A stretch of DNA of 64,000 nt from NCBI RefSeq assembly GCF_000517105.1, contig NZ_KI912149.1, positions 713,208 through 777,207 of the forward strand, in the 5' to 3' direction. The notes under the pieces are model-generated. The model did not search any database, was not told the DNA's origin, and saw only the letters and a program-made list of their open reading frames with translations. Both the position numbers and the translations under genes were made by a program. This stretch comes from Fischerella sp. PCC 9605. Lineage in GTDB: Bacteria > Cyanobacteriota > Cyanobacteriia > Cyanobacteriales > Nostocaceae. This document shows, piece after piece, positions 26,323 through 35,382 of the stretch; position 1 is the first letter of the stretch, and every line of letters begins with the position of its first letter.

Positions 26323-26868
26323 TTAACTTGATTGAGATTGTAATTGCTGCTGAGTTTGCCTGTCGTACTCTTCACCAATCGCCTGAGTTTGTTGTTCGCC
26401 GAGATTAATTGTGACAACTTTTTTCTTTTCTTCCTCAGCTTTCGGCATTGTTAGGCACAAAAGACCATTCTTAAATTCAGCTTGTACCCGATCGTTTTGA
26501 ATTCTGGTAGGTAAAGGAATTACCCTTTGGAAACTACCATAGCGAAATTCCGAACGTCTCATGCCTTTTTCTTCAGTCCTAGTTTCAGCTTTGCGCTCCC
26601 CACTGATCGAAACAGCTTCAGCGGTAACTTTTACATCCAAGTCTTTAGCTTCCATACCCGGAAGTTCAATCCGAAGTTCAATATTATCGGGATTTTCGTG
26701 CATTTCAGCCGCAGGTATAAAAGCATATCCAGCCATCTCGCCCTCATCGCCGCTAGTAGTCATCATGCGATCAAACAGGCGATTCATTTCGCGTTGCAAG
26801 CTAGTAATTTCCCGGAAAGGATCGTAACGGTTAATTTCCCGGAAAGGATCCCAACGTATTAATGGCAT
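26323..26868 (-). CDS. Hsp20/alpha-crystallin small heat-shock protein
   Basis: 181 aa. The N-terminal arm begins MPLIRWDPFREINRYDPFRE, with the WDPFREI segment partly duplicated. The alpha-crystallin domain (about 47-150) includes PAAEMHENPDNIELRIELPG, VSISGERKAE and the final strand with GLLCLTMPKAE. The tail is Gln-rich. Small heat-shock proteins are ATP-independent holdases that prevent aggregation, in cyanobacteria also at thylakoid membranes. The IXI-type motif is not evident at the extreme C-terminus. Next to the DnaJ/CbpM-like pair on the same strand. I saw no CIRCE element upstream. Confidence 0.93.
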   Translation of the reverse strand: MPLIRWDPFREINRYDPFREITSLQREMNRLFDRMMTTSGDEGEMAGYAFIPAAEMHENPDNIELRIELPGMEAKDLDVKVTAEAVSISGERKAETRTEEKGMRRSEFRYGSFQRVIPLPTRIQNDRVQAEFKNGLLCLTMPKAEEEKKKVVTINLGEQQTQAIGEEYDRQTQQQLQSQSS

Positions 26869-27095
26869 ATTTCAGCCCTCCGATATATATCAGATGTAAG
26901 ACTTACAATCCTTTGGCTTCCACCTTAAAGTATCAAGAGTAAAAATTTGCCTCATCAGCCCAATGGATGACATTTTGCTTTTCAGAAATTAAGACTTTTA
27001 TCTTTTTGCTTAATCTTGTTGATAGAGGTAACAAACCCATCCTGTTGTAAATATGGAAATGACATTTAGAGGTGGAATTTTAGAGGTGAATAAAA

Positions 27096-27290
27096 ATGGC
27101 TAAAATCAACCCGATTCAACTACAAAAACATTTGAAGGGCGTGGACTATCCAGCTAGTAAACAAGAATTGATTCAGCGTGCTCAACAGCAAGGCGCTGAT
27201 GAGAATGCTATCTCTGTTTTACAGCAATTGCCCGATCAGGAGTACAAAACTCCAACTGATGTCAGTGAAGCTGTAAGTTCAATTAAATAA
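27096..27290 (+). CDS. DUF2795 family small protein
   Basis: 64 aa: MAKINPIQLQKHLKGVDYPA, SKQELIQRAQQQGADENAIS, VLQQLPDQEYKTPTDVSEAV. This is the whole DUF2795 domain (pattern QxxLKGxDYPAsKxELIxxAxxxGA...LxxLPDxxYxxPxDVsxAv). GAGGTG ends about 6 bases upstream of the ATG and is a fair ribosome binding site. Function unknown; often stress-related by neighbourhood. Monocistronic. Confidence 0.85.
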   Translation: MAKINPIQLQKHLKGVDYPASKQELIQRAQQQGADENAISVLQQLPDQEYKTPTDVSEAVSSIK

Positions 27291-27420
27291 GTCAAGTACG
27301 TAGGCATAAATAAATCTATGTCTTGTGGTGACTGTTAGTAGTAGTTGTTTGTTGTTAGTTATTTGTTGTTTGTAACAATTCACTATCAGCGAGCAACTAC
27401 CAAAAACATAGAACTTATTC

Positions 27421-27942
27421 TTATTGAAAATAATCTCCTGATTTACCGCCAGTTTTACTCACTAATCGAATTGATTCAATTTGAATCGACTTTTCTAAAG
27501 CTTTCGCCATATCATACAGAGTGAGAGCAGCGACAGAAACGGCTGTTAATGCTTCCATCTCTACACCAGTTTCAGCTTTGGTTTTGACTGTAGCCTGAAT
27601 TTGATAACCAGGTAATTGGGAATCGGGTGTGACGGTTACTTCTACTTTTTGCAAGGGTAAGGGATGACACAAGGGTATCAAGTTAGCCGTCTGTTTAGCT
27701 GCCATAATTCCCGCTAGTCTTGCCGTTGCCAATACATCTCCTTTGGGAGCATTCCCTGCTTGGATGGCAGCAAAGGTCTCTGGTAACATCCGCACTCTAG
27801 CAGCAGCGGTTGCTTGGCGGACTGTAGGTGCTTTTCCAGACACATCTACCATCTGGGCTTGACCCTGATGATCTAGATGCGTAAGGTCAGCAGAATGAAA
27901 TGGAAAATTTTCTTGCGTCATTTGGTAATGATGTGTTAACAT
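27421..27942 (-). CDS. moaC: Cyclic pyranopterin monophosphate synthase MoaC
   Basis: 173 aa; an alternative ATG at 27921 (MTQENFPFH) would drop seven residues, but AGGA lies 5 bases before 27942. Conserved blocks: [78 protein letters not shown] and [10 protein letters not shown]. MoaC converts the MoaA product (3',8-cyclo-GTP) into cyclic pyranopterin monophosphate in molybdenum-cofactor synthesis. The Lys, His and Asp residues of the family active site all lie in intact blocks. No other moa gene is in the window. It is divergent from tRNA-Arg, 19 bases away. Confidence 0.95.
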   Translation of the reverse strand: MLTHHYQMTQENFPFHSADLTHLDHQGQAQMVDVSGKAPTVRQATAAARVRMLPETFAAIQAGNAPKGDVLATARLAGIMAAKQTANLIPLCHPLPLQKVEVTVTPDSQLPGYQIQATVKTKAETGVEMEALTAVSVAALTLYDMAKALEKSIQIESIRLVSKTGGKSGDYFQ

Positions 27943-27961
27943 TAGATCCTGTGACCAACAA

Positions 27962-28035
27962 GGGCGTGTAGCTCAGTGGACTAGAGCACGTGGCTACGGA
28001 CCACGGTGTCGGGGGTTCGAATCCCTCCTCGCCCG
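27962..28035 (+). tRNA. tRNA-Arg (anticodon ACG)
   Basis: A 74-base cloverleaf: acceptor GGGCGTG/CTCGCCC with one U-U mismatch, D-stem GCTC/GAGC, anticodon stem CGTGG/CCACG with loop CTACGGA (anticodon ACG), T-stem GGGGG/CCCTC with loop TTCGAAT, and discriminator G. CCA is not encoded. The wobble A would be deaminated to inosine to read CGU/CGC/CGA. Confidence 0.95.
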
Positions 28036-28042
28036 TACTTTT

Positions 28043-28110
28043 GTAGAGACGCTTTTGTAGAGACGCGAGATCTCGCGTCTCTACATTATTGCAATATCTG
28101 GCGTCTCTAC
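28043..28110. repeat. GAGACGC palindromic repeats after tRNA-Arg
   Basis: A partial copy (28043-28052) is followed by a perfect 28-base palindrome (28057-28084, core GCGAGATCTCGC within GTAGAGAC/GTCTCTAC) and a half copy GCGTCTCTAC (28101-28110). It may end tRNA transcription and that of the convergent MFS gene. Confidence 0.85.
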
Positions 28111-28112
28111 AT

Positions 28113-29345
28113 TTAGATTTTGTTCAAAGCGTAAACATCTTCACCGCGACCGAGGGCAAAACGCACGGAGGTGGGAAGGTTCTTACCGGACTGAGTTAGG
28201 AAGACGAGAATGCCGAGTCCAGCAAAAGCAGCAGTGACACCGAAGATATTCCGATAGCCAAATTGTTCGGCTACAAAACCAAAAACAGGACCTGCGATCG
28301 CGATGCCAACATCAAATCCAGCGATGCACAAAGCAAAAATACGTCCTCTTTCTTGTGGCAGCGAACGATCTGTCATCATTGTTGAAACCATCGGGATCAG
28401 CGTACCGCCTCCAGCGCCTTCAATCAAAGCAGCGATTAAGAAAATACTGACATTATTGGCTAACCACATCAACACCATTGAGACAGAATAGAAAACTAAG
28501 CCTAAAGTGACAAACAATCCCCGTCCTAAGCGATCGCTGGCTCGACCAATAAATACCCTACCACTAAAGCTAGAAATGGCGGAGGCTGTGTAAAACAACC
28601 CAACATTCAAGTCAACCTGAGTGGATTTGATGAATAGGGGTGCAAAAGTGTGTAAACTCCCAACAGTCAAACCAACCATCAACATCACAAATGCTGGTAT
28701 TCTTACTCTTGGACTAACCAACATGCGCCAAAAATTAGTCTTTTGGTCTTTGGCTTGTTGCTGTGTTTGAATTGGTGGATTGACAACTGGCACAATACAC
28801 AAGACCCCTAATCCACCCAGTCCCGCAGATAACAAAAATAATGCAGTATCACCGGCCGCAGCTTGTAAATAACCGCCCAAAGCAGGGCCTACTGCTAAGC
28901 CAATCGGATTGACCAGACTCATGTAGCCAATGATCTCACCACGATGGTTTGGTGGTGCTAAATCTGCAACCAGCGCTAAATAGCCAGTCGCAAAAGCGGC
29001 GATACTAATGCCATGAAAAGCACGTATCACCATCAATAAAGGAAAAGAATTAGTGAGTCCGTAACCCAGAGGGGCGATCGCTACTACCAAGATACCAATG
29101 AGCAATACAATTTTACGACCCCGTTTATCTGCTAACTGTCCTAGCCAGGGACGAAACAGCAACAATCCAATGGCAAAACCACCCATCAAAATCCCGATTT
29201 GTTGCTTGGTTGCACCCACTTCTTCAAGATAGAGTGGTAGGGTTGGCAATAAACAAGACAAACTAGACCAGAACAACAAACCTGCTGCAAACAAAATCAG
29301 CAGGTTACGCCGTAGTTTGGTATCAGTTTTACTAAGTACTTTCAC
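28113..29345 (-). CDS. Major facilitator superfamily transporter
   Basis: 410 aa with twelve predicted membrane helices spread from about 14 to 395. The MFS signature between helices 2 and 3 is present (GQLADKRGRKIVLL), and the matching half-repeat in the second half reads GRASDRLGRGLFV. The soluble central loop is short (about 195-210). It resembles the drug/metabolite antiporter groups (inner membrane, proton-coupled), but the substrate cannot be told from sequence. It is transcribed toward tRNA-Arg. The upstream gap contains STRR heptamers (29362-29393). Confidence 0.9.
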   Translation of the reverse strand: MKVLSKTDTKLRRNLLILFAAGLLFWSSLSCLLPTLPLYLEEVGATKQQIGILMGGFAIGLLLFRPWLGQLADKRGRKIVLLIGILVVAIAPLGYGLTNSFPLLMVIRAFHGISIAAFATGYLALVADLAPPNHRGEIIGYMSLVNPIGLAVGPALGGYLQAAAGDTALFLLSAGLGGLGVLCIVPVVNPPIQTQQQAKDQKTNFWRMLVSPRVRIPAFVMLMVGLTVGSLHTFAPLFIKSTQVDLNVGLFYTASAISSFSGRVFIGRASDRLGRGLFVTLGLVFYSVSMVLMWLANNVSIFLIAALIEGAGGGTLIPMVSTMMTDRSLPQERGRIFALCIAGFDVGIAIAGPVFGFVAEQFGYRNIFGVTAAFAGLGILVFLTQSGKNLPTSVRFALGRGEDVYALNKI

Positions 29346-29361
29346 AGCAGATGTAATCTTT

Positions 29362-29590
29362 TGTTAGTAGTTAGTAGTTAGTAGTTAGTAGTAGAGCGTC
29401 AAGGTTGATTTGATGGGTAAATTTTAAAGCTTTTTCTCTCTTGTTTGGTTTGTCCTCCAAGTCTTGCTTGTCGCATCTGAATCCATCAATTCAAAGTTGA
29501 CAGACTAGTAGTAGGGGCGAAGGACTGTTGGCCCGTACAGTAGTTGGTTGCTAACCACTAACCACTAACCACTAACTATTAACTAATTTT
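29362..29590. repeat. STRR heptamers TTAGTAG and CTAACCA
   Basis: Four to five copies of TTAGTAG (29362-29393) and four of CTAACCA (29552-29586) flank about 150 unremarkable bases between the MFS and glycosyltransferase genes. Confidence 0.85.
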
Positions 29591-29593
29591 ACA

Positions 29594-30607
29594 TTACTTA
29601 ATATTTTTAGCGACTACTTCGCGCACTCGATAAATAGGACGTCCTTGGGATTCATGATAAGTACGCATCAGCAACTCTGCCAACAGTCCAAAGCAAAACA
29701 GCTGAACTCCAGTCACTAGCAAGAGAACCGCCAAAATGAGTAAAGGGCGATCGCCAATATCCTGACCTAAAGCTAATTTTACCCAAGTCAAGTAAATGCC
29801 AATTGCCCCTCCCGAAAGTATGGAAATCAAACCCCACAACCCAAAAACATGCATTGGGCGAGTGAGGAACCTTTTCATAAAATAAATTGTTAACAAATCC
29901 ATCACGACTCGGAACGTCCGCGACAAACCATACTTGCTGCGACCAAAGCGGCGGGCATGGTGACGTACGGGCATTTCTGTAATTCTTGCCCCTTCGATAT
30001 ACGCTAGGGCTGGTAAAAATCGGTGCAGTTCACCGTAGAGGTTCATATCTGCCACCAATTCAGCGCGATAGGCTTTTAGCGAACAACCATAGTCATGAAC
30101 GTGCACGCTAGTAACTCGGCGAATCAACCAGTTGGCAATTTTGGAAGGAAGTAACCGCTTTAGGGCTGCATCTTGGCGATTTTTCCGCCAACCGCTAACC
30201 AAGTCGTAACCTTCCTCCAGCTTGGCTAACAACACAGGTATATCCGCAGGGTCATTTTGCAGGTCGGCATCTAATGTTACAACTGCTTTGCCACGGGCGT
30301 AATAGAAACCAGCAGCCATTGCCGCAGTTTGACCGTAATTACGCCGCAGAATCACTGCTTTTAAATCATTGCGAATTTGCGCTTGTTCTTTGAGAAACCG
30401 CGCTGAACCATCTGTGGAACCATCATCTACACAGATGATTTCGTAACTGAGATTGCTGGCGTTTAAGCTGGAAGCGATCGCCTCCAATAAATGAGGCAAA
30501 CTCTCTACTTCATCACGCACAGGCACCACCACCGAGACATCTGGAATGGGTAAGGACTTTGCCTCATGCTGTCCAGCCATCCCATTAGAAACTAATCCAC
30601 TCCTCAT
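29594..30607 (-). CDS. Family 2 glycosyltransferase, polyprenyl-phosphate type
   Basis: 337 aa. The GT-A domain (about 20-235) has DVSVVVPVRDEVESLPHLLE, CVDDGSTDGS and the metal-binding DAD (VVTLDADLQNDP), then the GT2 GWRKNRQD box. Two C-terminal membrane helices (about 255-280 and 290-318) give the layout of DPM1/GtrB-like enzymes, which load a sugar onto undecaprenyl phosphate at the inner membrane for cell-surface glycans. The sugar donor is not deducible. It stands alone, but the next genes to the right are cell-wall hydrolases, so an envelope role fits. Confidence 0.9.
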   Translation of the reverse strand: MRSGLVSNGMAGQHEAKSLPIPDVSVVVPVRDEVESLPHLLEAIASSLNASNLSYEIICVDDGSTDGSARFLKEQAQIRNDLKAVILRRNYGQTAAMAAGFYYARGKAVVTLDADLQNDPADIPVLLAKLEEGYDLVSGWRKNRQDAALKRLLPSKIANWLIRRVTSVHVHDYGCSLKAYRAELVADMNLYGELHRFLPALAYIEGARITEMPVRHHARRFGRSKYGLSRTFRVVMDLLTIYFMKRFLTRPMHVFGLWGLISILSGGAIGIYLTWVKLALGQDIGDRPLLILAVLLLVTGVQLFCFGLLAELLMRTYHESQGRPIYRVREVVAKNIK

Positions 30608-30689
30608 ATTTGTTCTTTATGTCCTCTTTCAGTAGGGGTATCGGGGTTTAGGGTATCCCTGTCAAGGTGCAGCCTTCAACATCAAGTTT

Positions 30690-30759
30690 TCTTTGTGCCT
30701 TTGTGTCTTTGTGATTCAAAAACAAATTTTATTAACCACCAAGACACTAAGACACCAAG
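30690..30759. repeat. ACCACCAAGACAC hairpin repeat, copy 3
   Basis: CTTTGTGCCTTTGTGTCTTT pairs imperfectly with AACCACCAAGACACTAAGAC across an AT-rich loop. It lies between the glycosyltransferase and NlpC/P60 genes. Confidence 0.85.
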
Positions 30760-30799
30760 TAACAAGCAAATAGGACTTTTTTAACCCACTTTGACAGGG

Positions 30800-31555
30800 C
30801 TAGGGTTTAGGGGTATTGAAGAAAAACGAATTCACCCTTACACCCTTTTCTCTGTGATTCTGCGGTTCGTAACTTTTCACCACTCTGCCAGCACCGCGTA
30901 GCTGCTGGTAGTATGACTGACTAACCTCATCACCTTGTTCCGAGAGAAGGTCAATTCCAATACCGTTACGCCCCTTATCTTGACCAGAACTATGGATATA
31001 AAACCCATCTCCTAAATAGAGTCCCACATGAGTAGCTTTTTGGGGAGTCCCAAAGAATATGAGATCGCCTGGTTCTAATTCTGTAGTGGCTATTGGCTGA
31101 GTGAAGCCTTCCTGTTGATAGGCATCTCTGGGCAACCAGATACCCACCGAACGAAACGCCGCCTGCATCAGGCCCGAACAGTCGTAATTTGGCCCGACTG
31201 TACCACCCCAGAGATAATGATTGGGTTGCTGCATCGCTTTATGGGTAAAAGCGATCGCTTCTGGCAGTAGTTTTTTAATCTCTGCTTCAGAAAATGATTT
31301 AGCCTGATAAGGTACAGTAATTCCTTGTAATAAAACCAAATCTGTAAGCGACAACCACCCCGGATAGTCATCCTCACACAAACACACTTCCACTGCTGCT
31401 TCCCGTTCATCTGATGTCACCCGCAAATGTCTTCCCGCTGAGGCTTGCGTCGCCAAGCGCGTACATTCCGGAGAATCATATATGTTCAGGTCAGCTAGAC
31501 ACTCGTATTCAGCCGATTTGAGATTTTCAATTTTAGATTTTATATTTAGGGACAT
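30800..31555 (-). CDS. NlpC/P60 peptidoglycan endopeptidase with N-terminal SH3-like domain
   Basis: 251 aa. The N-terminal bacterial SH3-like region (about 14-95; YECLADLNIYDSPECTRLAT) precedes a C40 peptidase domain (about 100-230). The catalytic Cys is in NYDCSGLMQAAF and the His in THVGLYLGDGFYIHSS, with LEPGDLIFFG between. This matches the cyanobacterial gamma-D-glutamyl-L-diamino acid endopeptidases that cut stem peptides during murein recycling. Residues 4-13 (NIKSKIENLK) are encoded by an AT-rich repeat (AAAATCTAAAATTGAAAATC) and may be an added N-terminus. It is divergent from the serine hydrolase with only 15 bases between the starts. No signal peptide is evident. Confidence 0.93.
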   Translation of the reverse strand: MSLNIKSKIENLKSAEYECLADLNIYDSPECTRLATQASAGRHLRVTSDEREAAVEVCLCEDDYPGWLSLTDLVLLQGITVPYQAKSFSEAEIKKLLPEAIAFTHKAMQQPNHYLWGGTVGPNYDCSGLMQAAFRSVGIWLPRDAYQQEGFTQPIATTELEPGDLIFFGTPQKATHVGLYLGDGFYIHSSGQDKGRNGIGIDLLSEQGDEVSQSYYQQLRGAGRVVKSYEPQNHREKGVRVNSFFFNTPKP

Positions 31556-31570
31556 TCTTCAAGAGCAACG

Positions 31571-32512
31571 ATGACTTTCTTCAATAAAGACGAACAACTC
31601 GAACAATTAGGCAATGGCATTTTAGAGGCTACTTGGGCAGAATTTCCGACCTTAGCCCGCAATCAAATTGCTCTGACTTGGATTGTCTACGATCCGCCTG
31701 TACTGGTAAATACTGGTGGTGCCCTCACTCCAGATGCTTTTTGGAATCATCCAGTTCGTGGTTTTACCTATCGGGGCTTAGAACGAATTTATCCAGCCAG
31801 TGTGGTGAAATTATTTTACTTGGTAGCTGCACATGAATGGATGGAAAAACGCATGGTTCAACCTTCCAGCGAGTTAGACAGAGCCATGCGCGATATGATT
31901 GTAGACTCCAGTAACGATGCTAGTAGCTTGGTTGTAGATGTATTAACTGGAACTACATCTGGACCGGAATTACCAGTGGGGCCATTTGAGACATGGAAGC
32001 ATCAGCGCAACATTGTGAACCGCTATTACCAGTCTTTAGGGTGGCCAGAAATGGAAAGTATTAACGTCTGCCAAAAAACCTGGTGTGATGGCCCCTACGG
32101 ACGCGAACGGGCTTTTTACGGACAGTTACTAGAAAATCGCAATATGGTGACGACTAACGCCACTGCTAGATTGTTGCATAGTATTGTCGGTGGTGTAGCA
32201 GTGTCAAGTGCGCGATCGCAAGCGATGATGACTGTACTTAAACGTAGTCTTAACCCTGATGATTTACCAAAAGATGTCGAGGAAGACCAAGTTACAGGTT
32301 TTTTAGGCGGTGGTCTTCCACAAACAGCACAAATTTGGTCTAAAGCGGGTTGGACAAGTCAAGTTCGCCATGATGCAGCGTATATTGAAATACCAGGCTC
32401 TCGCCCCTACCTCTTAGTGGTATTTACTGAAGGCAAAGCGCACGCTATAAACCGCGCCATTTTGCCTTTTGTTTCTCAAAGTATTGCCGAAGCGGTTGCC
32501 AGCCTAAATTAA
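31571..32512 (+). CDS. Beta-lactamase class A-like serine hydrolase
   Basis: 313 aa. The penicillin-binding fold motifs are present: SxxK in YPASVVKLFYL, an S-N-D element in DSSNDASSLVVD, and a KxG box in WSKAGWTSQ near the C-terminus. There is no signal peptide, so a cytoplasmic or non-classically exported location is possible. The likely reaction is acyl-serine hydrolysis on a peptide or amide substrate, not necessarily a beta-lactam. It is divergent from the NlpC/P60 gene, which hints at a joint role in cell-wall turnover; their promoters must overlap each other's 5' ends. Confidence 0.85.
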   Translation: MTFFNKDEQLEQLGNGILEATWAEFPTLARNQIALTWIVYDPPVLVNTGGALTPDAFWNHPVRGFTYRGLERIYPASVVKLFYLVAAHEWMEKRMVQPSSELDRAMRDMIVDSSNDASSLVVDVLTGTTSGPELPVGPFETWKHQRNIVNRYYQSLGWPEMESINVCQKTWCDGPYGRERAFYGQLLENRNMVTTNATARLLHSIVGGVAVSSARSQAMMTVLKRSLNPDDLPKDVEEDQVTGFLGGGLPQTAQIWSKAGWTSQVRHDAAYIEIPGSRPYLLVVFTEGKAHAINRAILPFVSQSIAEAVASLN

Positions 32513-32863
32513 GAGGGGGAAGGGGAGCCAGCGCGTTGCGGAGGTTCCACGCCACGTGCTTTATGCCGGGAAACCCGTCCACCGCAGTGGCTCCTCCGTT
32601 GTAGCGACTGGCAACAAAGGTGAAAGGTTAATAAATTCCTTTACCCTTTACCCAATCCCCACATAGAATCATGTTATGGTTTCTTGATAAAATCTACAGA
32701 TCTGGCATTTTATACATGAATATACTTAAGTAATAGTATTAATTTATATAATTATGGTGAATCTATTTTATAATTTAGTTACTTGCATAGGTAGTATAAT
32801 CACCCAAAATTAACCATACACTATCAGTAATCGTAAAAAATTTAAAATCTGTGTAAAGCATAT
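32513..32863. repeat. Gap with a mosaic GC-rich repeat
   Basis: About 32521-32625 is mosaic repeat sequence (blocks TTTATGCCGGGAAACCC and GTTGTAGCGACTGGC). The same blocks recur at 33806-33935 and 34690-34740. The remaining AT-rich 32640-32860 shows no gene and probably carries the promoter of the next kinase. Confidence 0.75.
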
Positions 32864-34216
32864 ATGAATCTAGTTGATCGTCAGGCATGCAAATTCAGAA
32901 AGTTGAGTCAGCAACTTCAAAAGGAGATTAACAAGCGCAAATTACTTGAGCATAAGCTGCAAACTTCTGAAGCTCAGATGCGTACAGTGTTTGAGGCAAT
33001 GTCGGATGTTGTAATAATAGTGAACATTCAAGATAGCCAACTCGGCAGTATAAAAATTTTACCGACTAGACCAAATCAAGTATATGTAAACGATATTGAC
33101 GTGATTGGTCAAACAGTAGAACAATTTTTTGATGAGCAGACTGCTGGGACATGGTTGGGAAAAATTCGGCAGGCTTTAGATTCACGGCAAACACTTTATT
33201 TTGATTACAGTCTGTGTAAGGAAGGACATGAGATTTGGTTTAGCGCCAGCATTTCTCCCGTATCAGATCAATCAGTGCTTTGGGTGGCGCGGGATATTAG
33301 CGATCGCAAGCAAGCTGAAATTGAATTGCAACATGCCAAAGAAGCCGCTGAAGCAGCCAACCGCGCCAAAAGCCAGTTTTTGGCAGCCATGAGCCATGAA
33401 CTTCGCACTCCTCTCAATAGCATTTTGGGTTTTTCCCAAATTATGTACGACGATACTTCCTGCTGGAGCGAACATCGGGAATATCTCGAAATTATTAACA
33501 AAAACGGTCAGCATCTGCTGCAATTAATTAACGATGTATTAGAAATGTCTAAGATTGAAGCAGGCAGAACTAAACTGAATGAAAAAAAGTTTGATTTATA
33601 TAACCTGCTAAATAGTCTAGAAGAAATGCTGCGCCTCAAAGCTGCGGCTAAGCAACTCACTCTTATCTTTGAACGTGCGCCACAAGTACCGCAATATATC
33701 ATTACCGATGAGAATAAACTGCGGCAAGTCCTGCTGAATTTGCTTGGTAATGCCCTCAAGTTCACTCAAACTGGAGGAGTGACGCTGAGGGTGTCATCTG
33801 TTACTAAAAGGCAGTGCCTCCCCAAGACTATGCTGCCTGGTCTATGGCCGGCTTGCTGCGGGGTGCGGAGGTTTCCTCCACTCAAAACTTCGGAGGGTTC
33901 CTGCCGTTGTAGCGACTGGCGTTCCGTTGTAGCACATGCTGTTCATTTGTCATCTGTGAACGAGCAAGGACTAAGGACAAATGACCAAGAACAAATAACA
34001 ATTCACTTTGAAGTCGAGGATACTGGTTCCGGCATTGCTTTAGAGGAAATTAACAACTTGTTTGAAGCTTTTGTCCAGACTGAAACAGGAAAGCGATCGC
34101 AAGAAGGCACAGGTCTAGGATTGGCAATTAGTCGTAAGTTTGTACAGCTAATGGGCGGAGACATTACTGTCAACAGTGTATTAGGACAAGGCAGCATATT
34201 TGCATTCGATATTTAA
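32864..34216 (+). CDS. PAS histidine kinase with repeat-encoded insert
   Basis: 450 aa, cytosolic. Coiled N-terminus, PAS (about 35-150), HisKA with His178 (AAMSHELRTPLNSILGF) and ATPase domain (NLLGNALKFT, EDTGSGIALEE, GTGLGLAISRK). About 66 residues (311-376), between beta-strand LRVS and FEVEDTGSGI, are repeat-encoded: a mosaic element nested in STRR-like GTCATCTGT/ACAAATGACC units, Cys- and Pro-rich and alien to the fold. The frame stays open, but whether the kinase folds is uncertain. The receiver gene starts 15 bases after the stop, so this was originally a kinase-regulator operon. The same insertion position is occupied in two other kinases of this window. Confidence 0.88.
   Translation: MNLVDRQACKFRKLSQQLQKEINKRKLLEHKLQTSEAQMRTVFEAMSDVVIIVNIQDSQLGSIKILPTRPNQVYVNDIDVIGQTVEQFFDEQTAGTWLGKIRQALDSRQTLYFDYSLCKEGHEIWFSASISPVSDQSVLWVARDISDRKQAEIELQHAKEAAEAANRAKSQFLAAMSHELRTPLNSILGFSQIMYDDTSCWSEHREYLEIINKNGQHLLQLINDVLEMSKIEAGRTKLNEKKFDLYNLLNSLEEMLRLKAAAKQLTLIFERAPQVPQYIITDENKLRQVLLNLLGNALKFTQTGGVTLRVSSVTKRQCLPKTMLPGLWPACCGVRRFPPLKTSEGSCRCSDWRSVVAHAVHLSSVNEQGLRTNDQEQITIHFEVEDTGSGIALEEINNLFEAFVQTETGKRSQEGTGLGLAISRKFVQLMGGDITVNSVLGQGSIFAFDI
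33797..33994. repeat. Mosaic repeat nested in STRR inside a kinase gene
   Basis: The GC-rich mosaic (about 33806-33945: CCCCAAGAC, GCGGAGG, GTTGTAGCGACTGGCG blocks) is flanked by TCATCTGT and TCATTTGTCATCTGTGAAC-type units. It is in frame with the kinase. Confidence 0.8.
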
Positions 34217-34231
34217 GTCAACGTAGCAGAG

Positions 34232-35382
34232 ATGTCACAGTTAAATCAGTCGTCACATCAACGGGTTAAATGCTTAGCACCAAATCAACCTGTTTATCGT
34301 CTGCTGCTGATAGAAGATACTTGGGAGCATCGCCAATTTTTGCTCAAACAATTGGCACCTTTAGGTTTTGAAATACGAGAAGCAGAGAATGGGGAACAAG
34401 GTATAGCTATCTGGGAAAACTGGCACCCCCATCTCATATTCATGGATATGCAGATGCCCATTATGAATGGCTATGAAGCCACAAGGGAGATTAGAGCGAG
34501 AGAGCAATCTAGATTGGGAGAAGTACTCCTCCCATCACCCCTACCCTACGGGAAGCCCTTCGGGTACTCTACGAGAAGCCCTACTCTGCGAGAAGCCGCG
34601 CTGCGCGCGTCTACGGGTACTCTACGAGAAGCCGAGTAAAGCGCGTCTACGCAGTCGTACCCTTCGGGAAGCCGCCCTGCGGGCGTCTACATGAGGGAGA
34701 CCACGCCAGATGCTTTATGCCGGGGAACCCTTTCGGCAGTCGTACCCTGCGGGAAGCCCTTCGGGTTCGCCAGTCCCCCATCGTGACGGAGACCGCCAAG
34801 ACGGGGGCTGGTCTCACCGCGCTGCGCGCGTCTACATGGGGGGAACCACGCCAGGTGCTACAACGCTTGGTACCCCCGCAACGCACTGGCTCCCCAAGAC
34901 CGCGCTGCCTCACCACCGCACTGGCTCCCCAAGACCGCGCTGTCTCACCGCTTGCGCGTCTACACCCCATCACCCCATCACCCCATACCGTTATCATCGC
35001 CCTCACCGCTAACGCCTTCGAGGAACAACGACAGACAATGATATCAGCTGGTTGCGATGACTTTATTAGCAAACCATTTCGTGAGGAAGAAATCTTTGAG
35101 AAACTCGCAAAACACTTGGGTGTGCATTACGTTTACTTTGAACCCACTGCGAATAATCAAAATACTTCCCAGCAATGTAAAAAGTTGAACCGTAAAGATT
35201 TAGCAGTTATGCCAGATGCATGGATACAAAAACTACACCAAGCGGCTAGAGAATGCAACGATGAAAGTATTTCCGAGTTGCTTAAGCAAATACCGACGGA
35301 GTTTACAAATTTAATCCAAATTCTGAAGCAACTTACCTATCACTTTCGCTTTGACGAAATTATGGAAATAACTAATCAATAA
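34232..35382 (+). pseudogene. Receiver-domain response regulator broken by repeat insertion
   Basis: The 5' part (34232 to about 34528) encodes residues 1-99 of a receiver: acidic pair E28/D29 (LLIEDT), phospho-acceptor D72 (LIFMDMQMP), then NGYEATREIRARE. The frame then enters about 450 bases of repeats and stops at 34637-34639. The 3' part resumes in another frame near 34988 with TVIIALTANAFEEQRQ, CDDFISKPFREEE and a C-terminal helical module (MPDAWIQKLHQAARECNDES, then ELLKQIP) ending 35382. In the two paralogues in this window the same place holds shorter repeats that keep the frame. So the gene appears to be a recent pseudogene, unless the pieces are translated separately. Confidence 0.85.
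34530..34990. repeat. Large mosaic repeat array inserted in STRR within the receiver gene
   Basis: STRR flanks (CCCATCACCCC on the left near 34530-34545, CCCCATCA units at 34967-34987) enclose GC-rich blocks TACGGGAAGCCCTTCGGG, TCTACGAGAAGCC and GCGCTGCGCGCGTCTAC. ACCCC sits directly at both junctions. Bases 34750-34841 recur inverted and essentially identical at 35787-35879. Confidence 0.85.

Noticed and set aside
34717..35382. 221-codon frame as an independent receiver gene
   Set aside because: Its first 90 residues are repeat translation and it lacks the acidic pocket and phospho-Asp; it is the 3' part of the broken gene.
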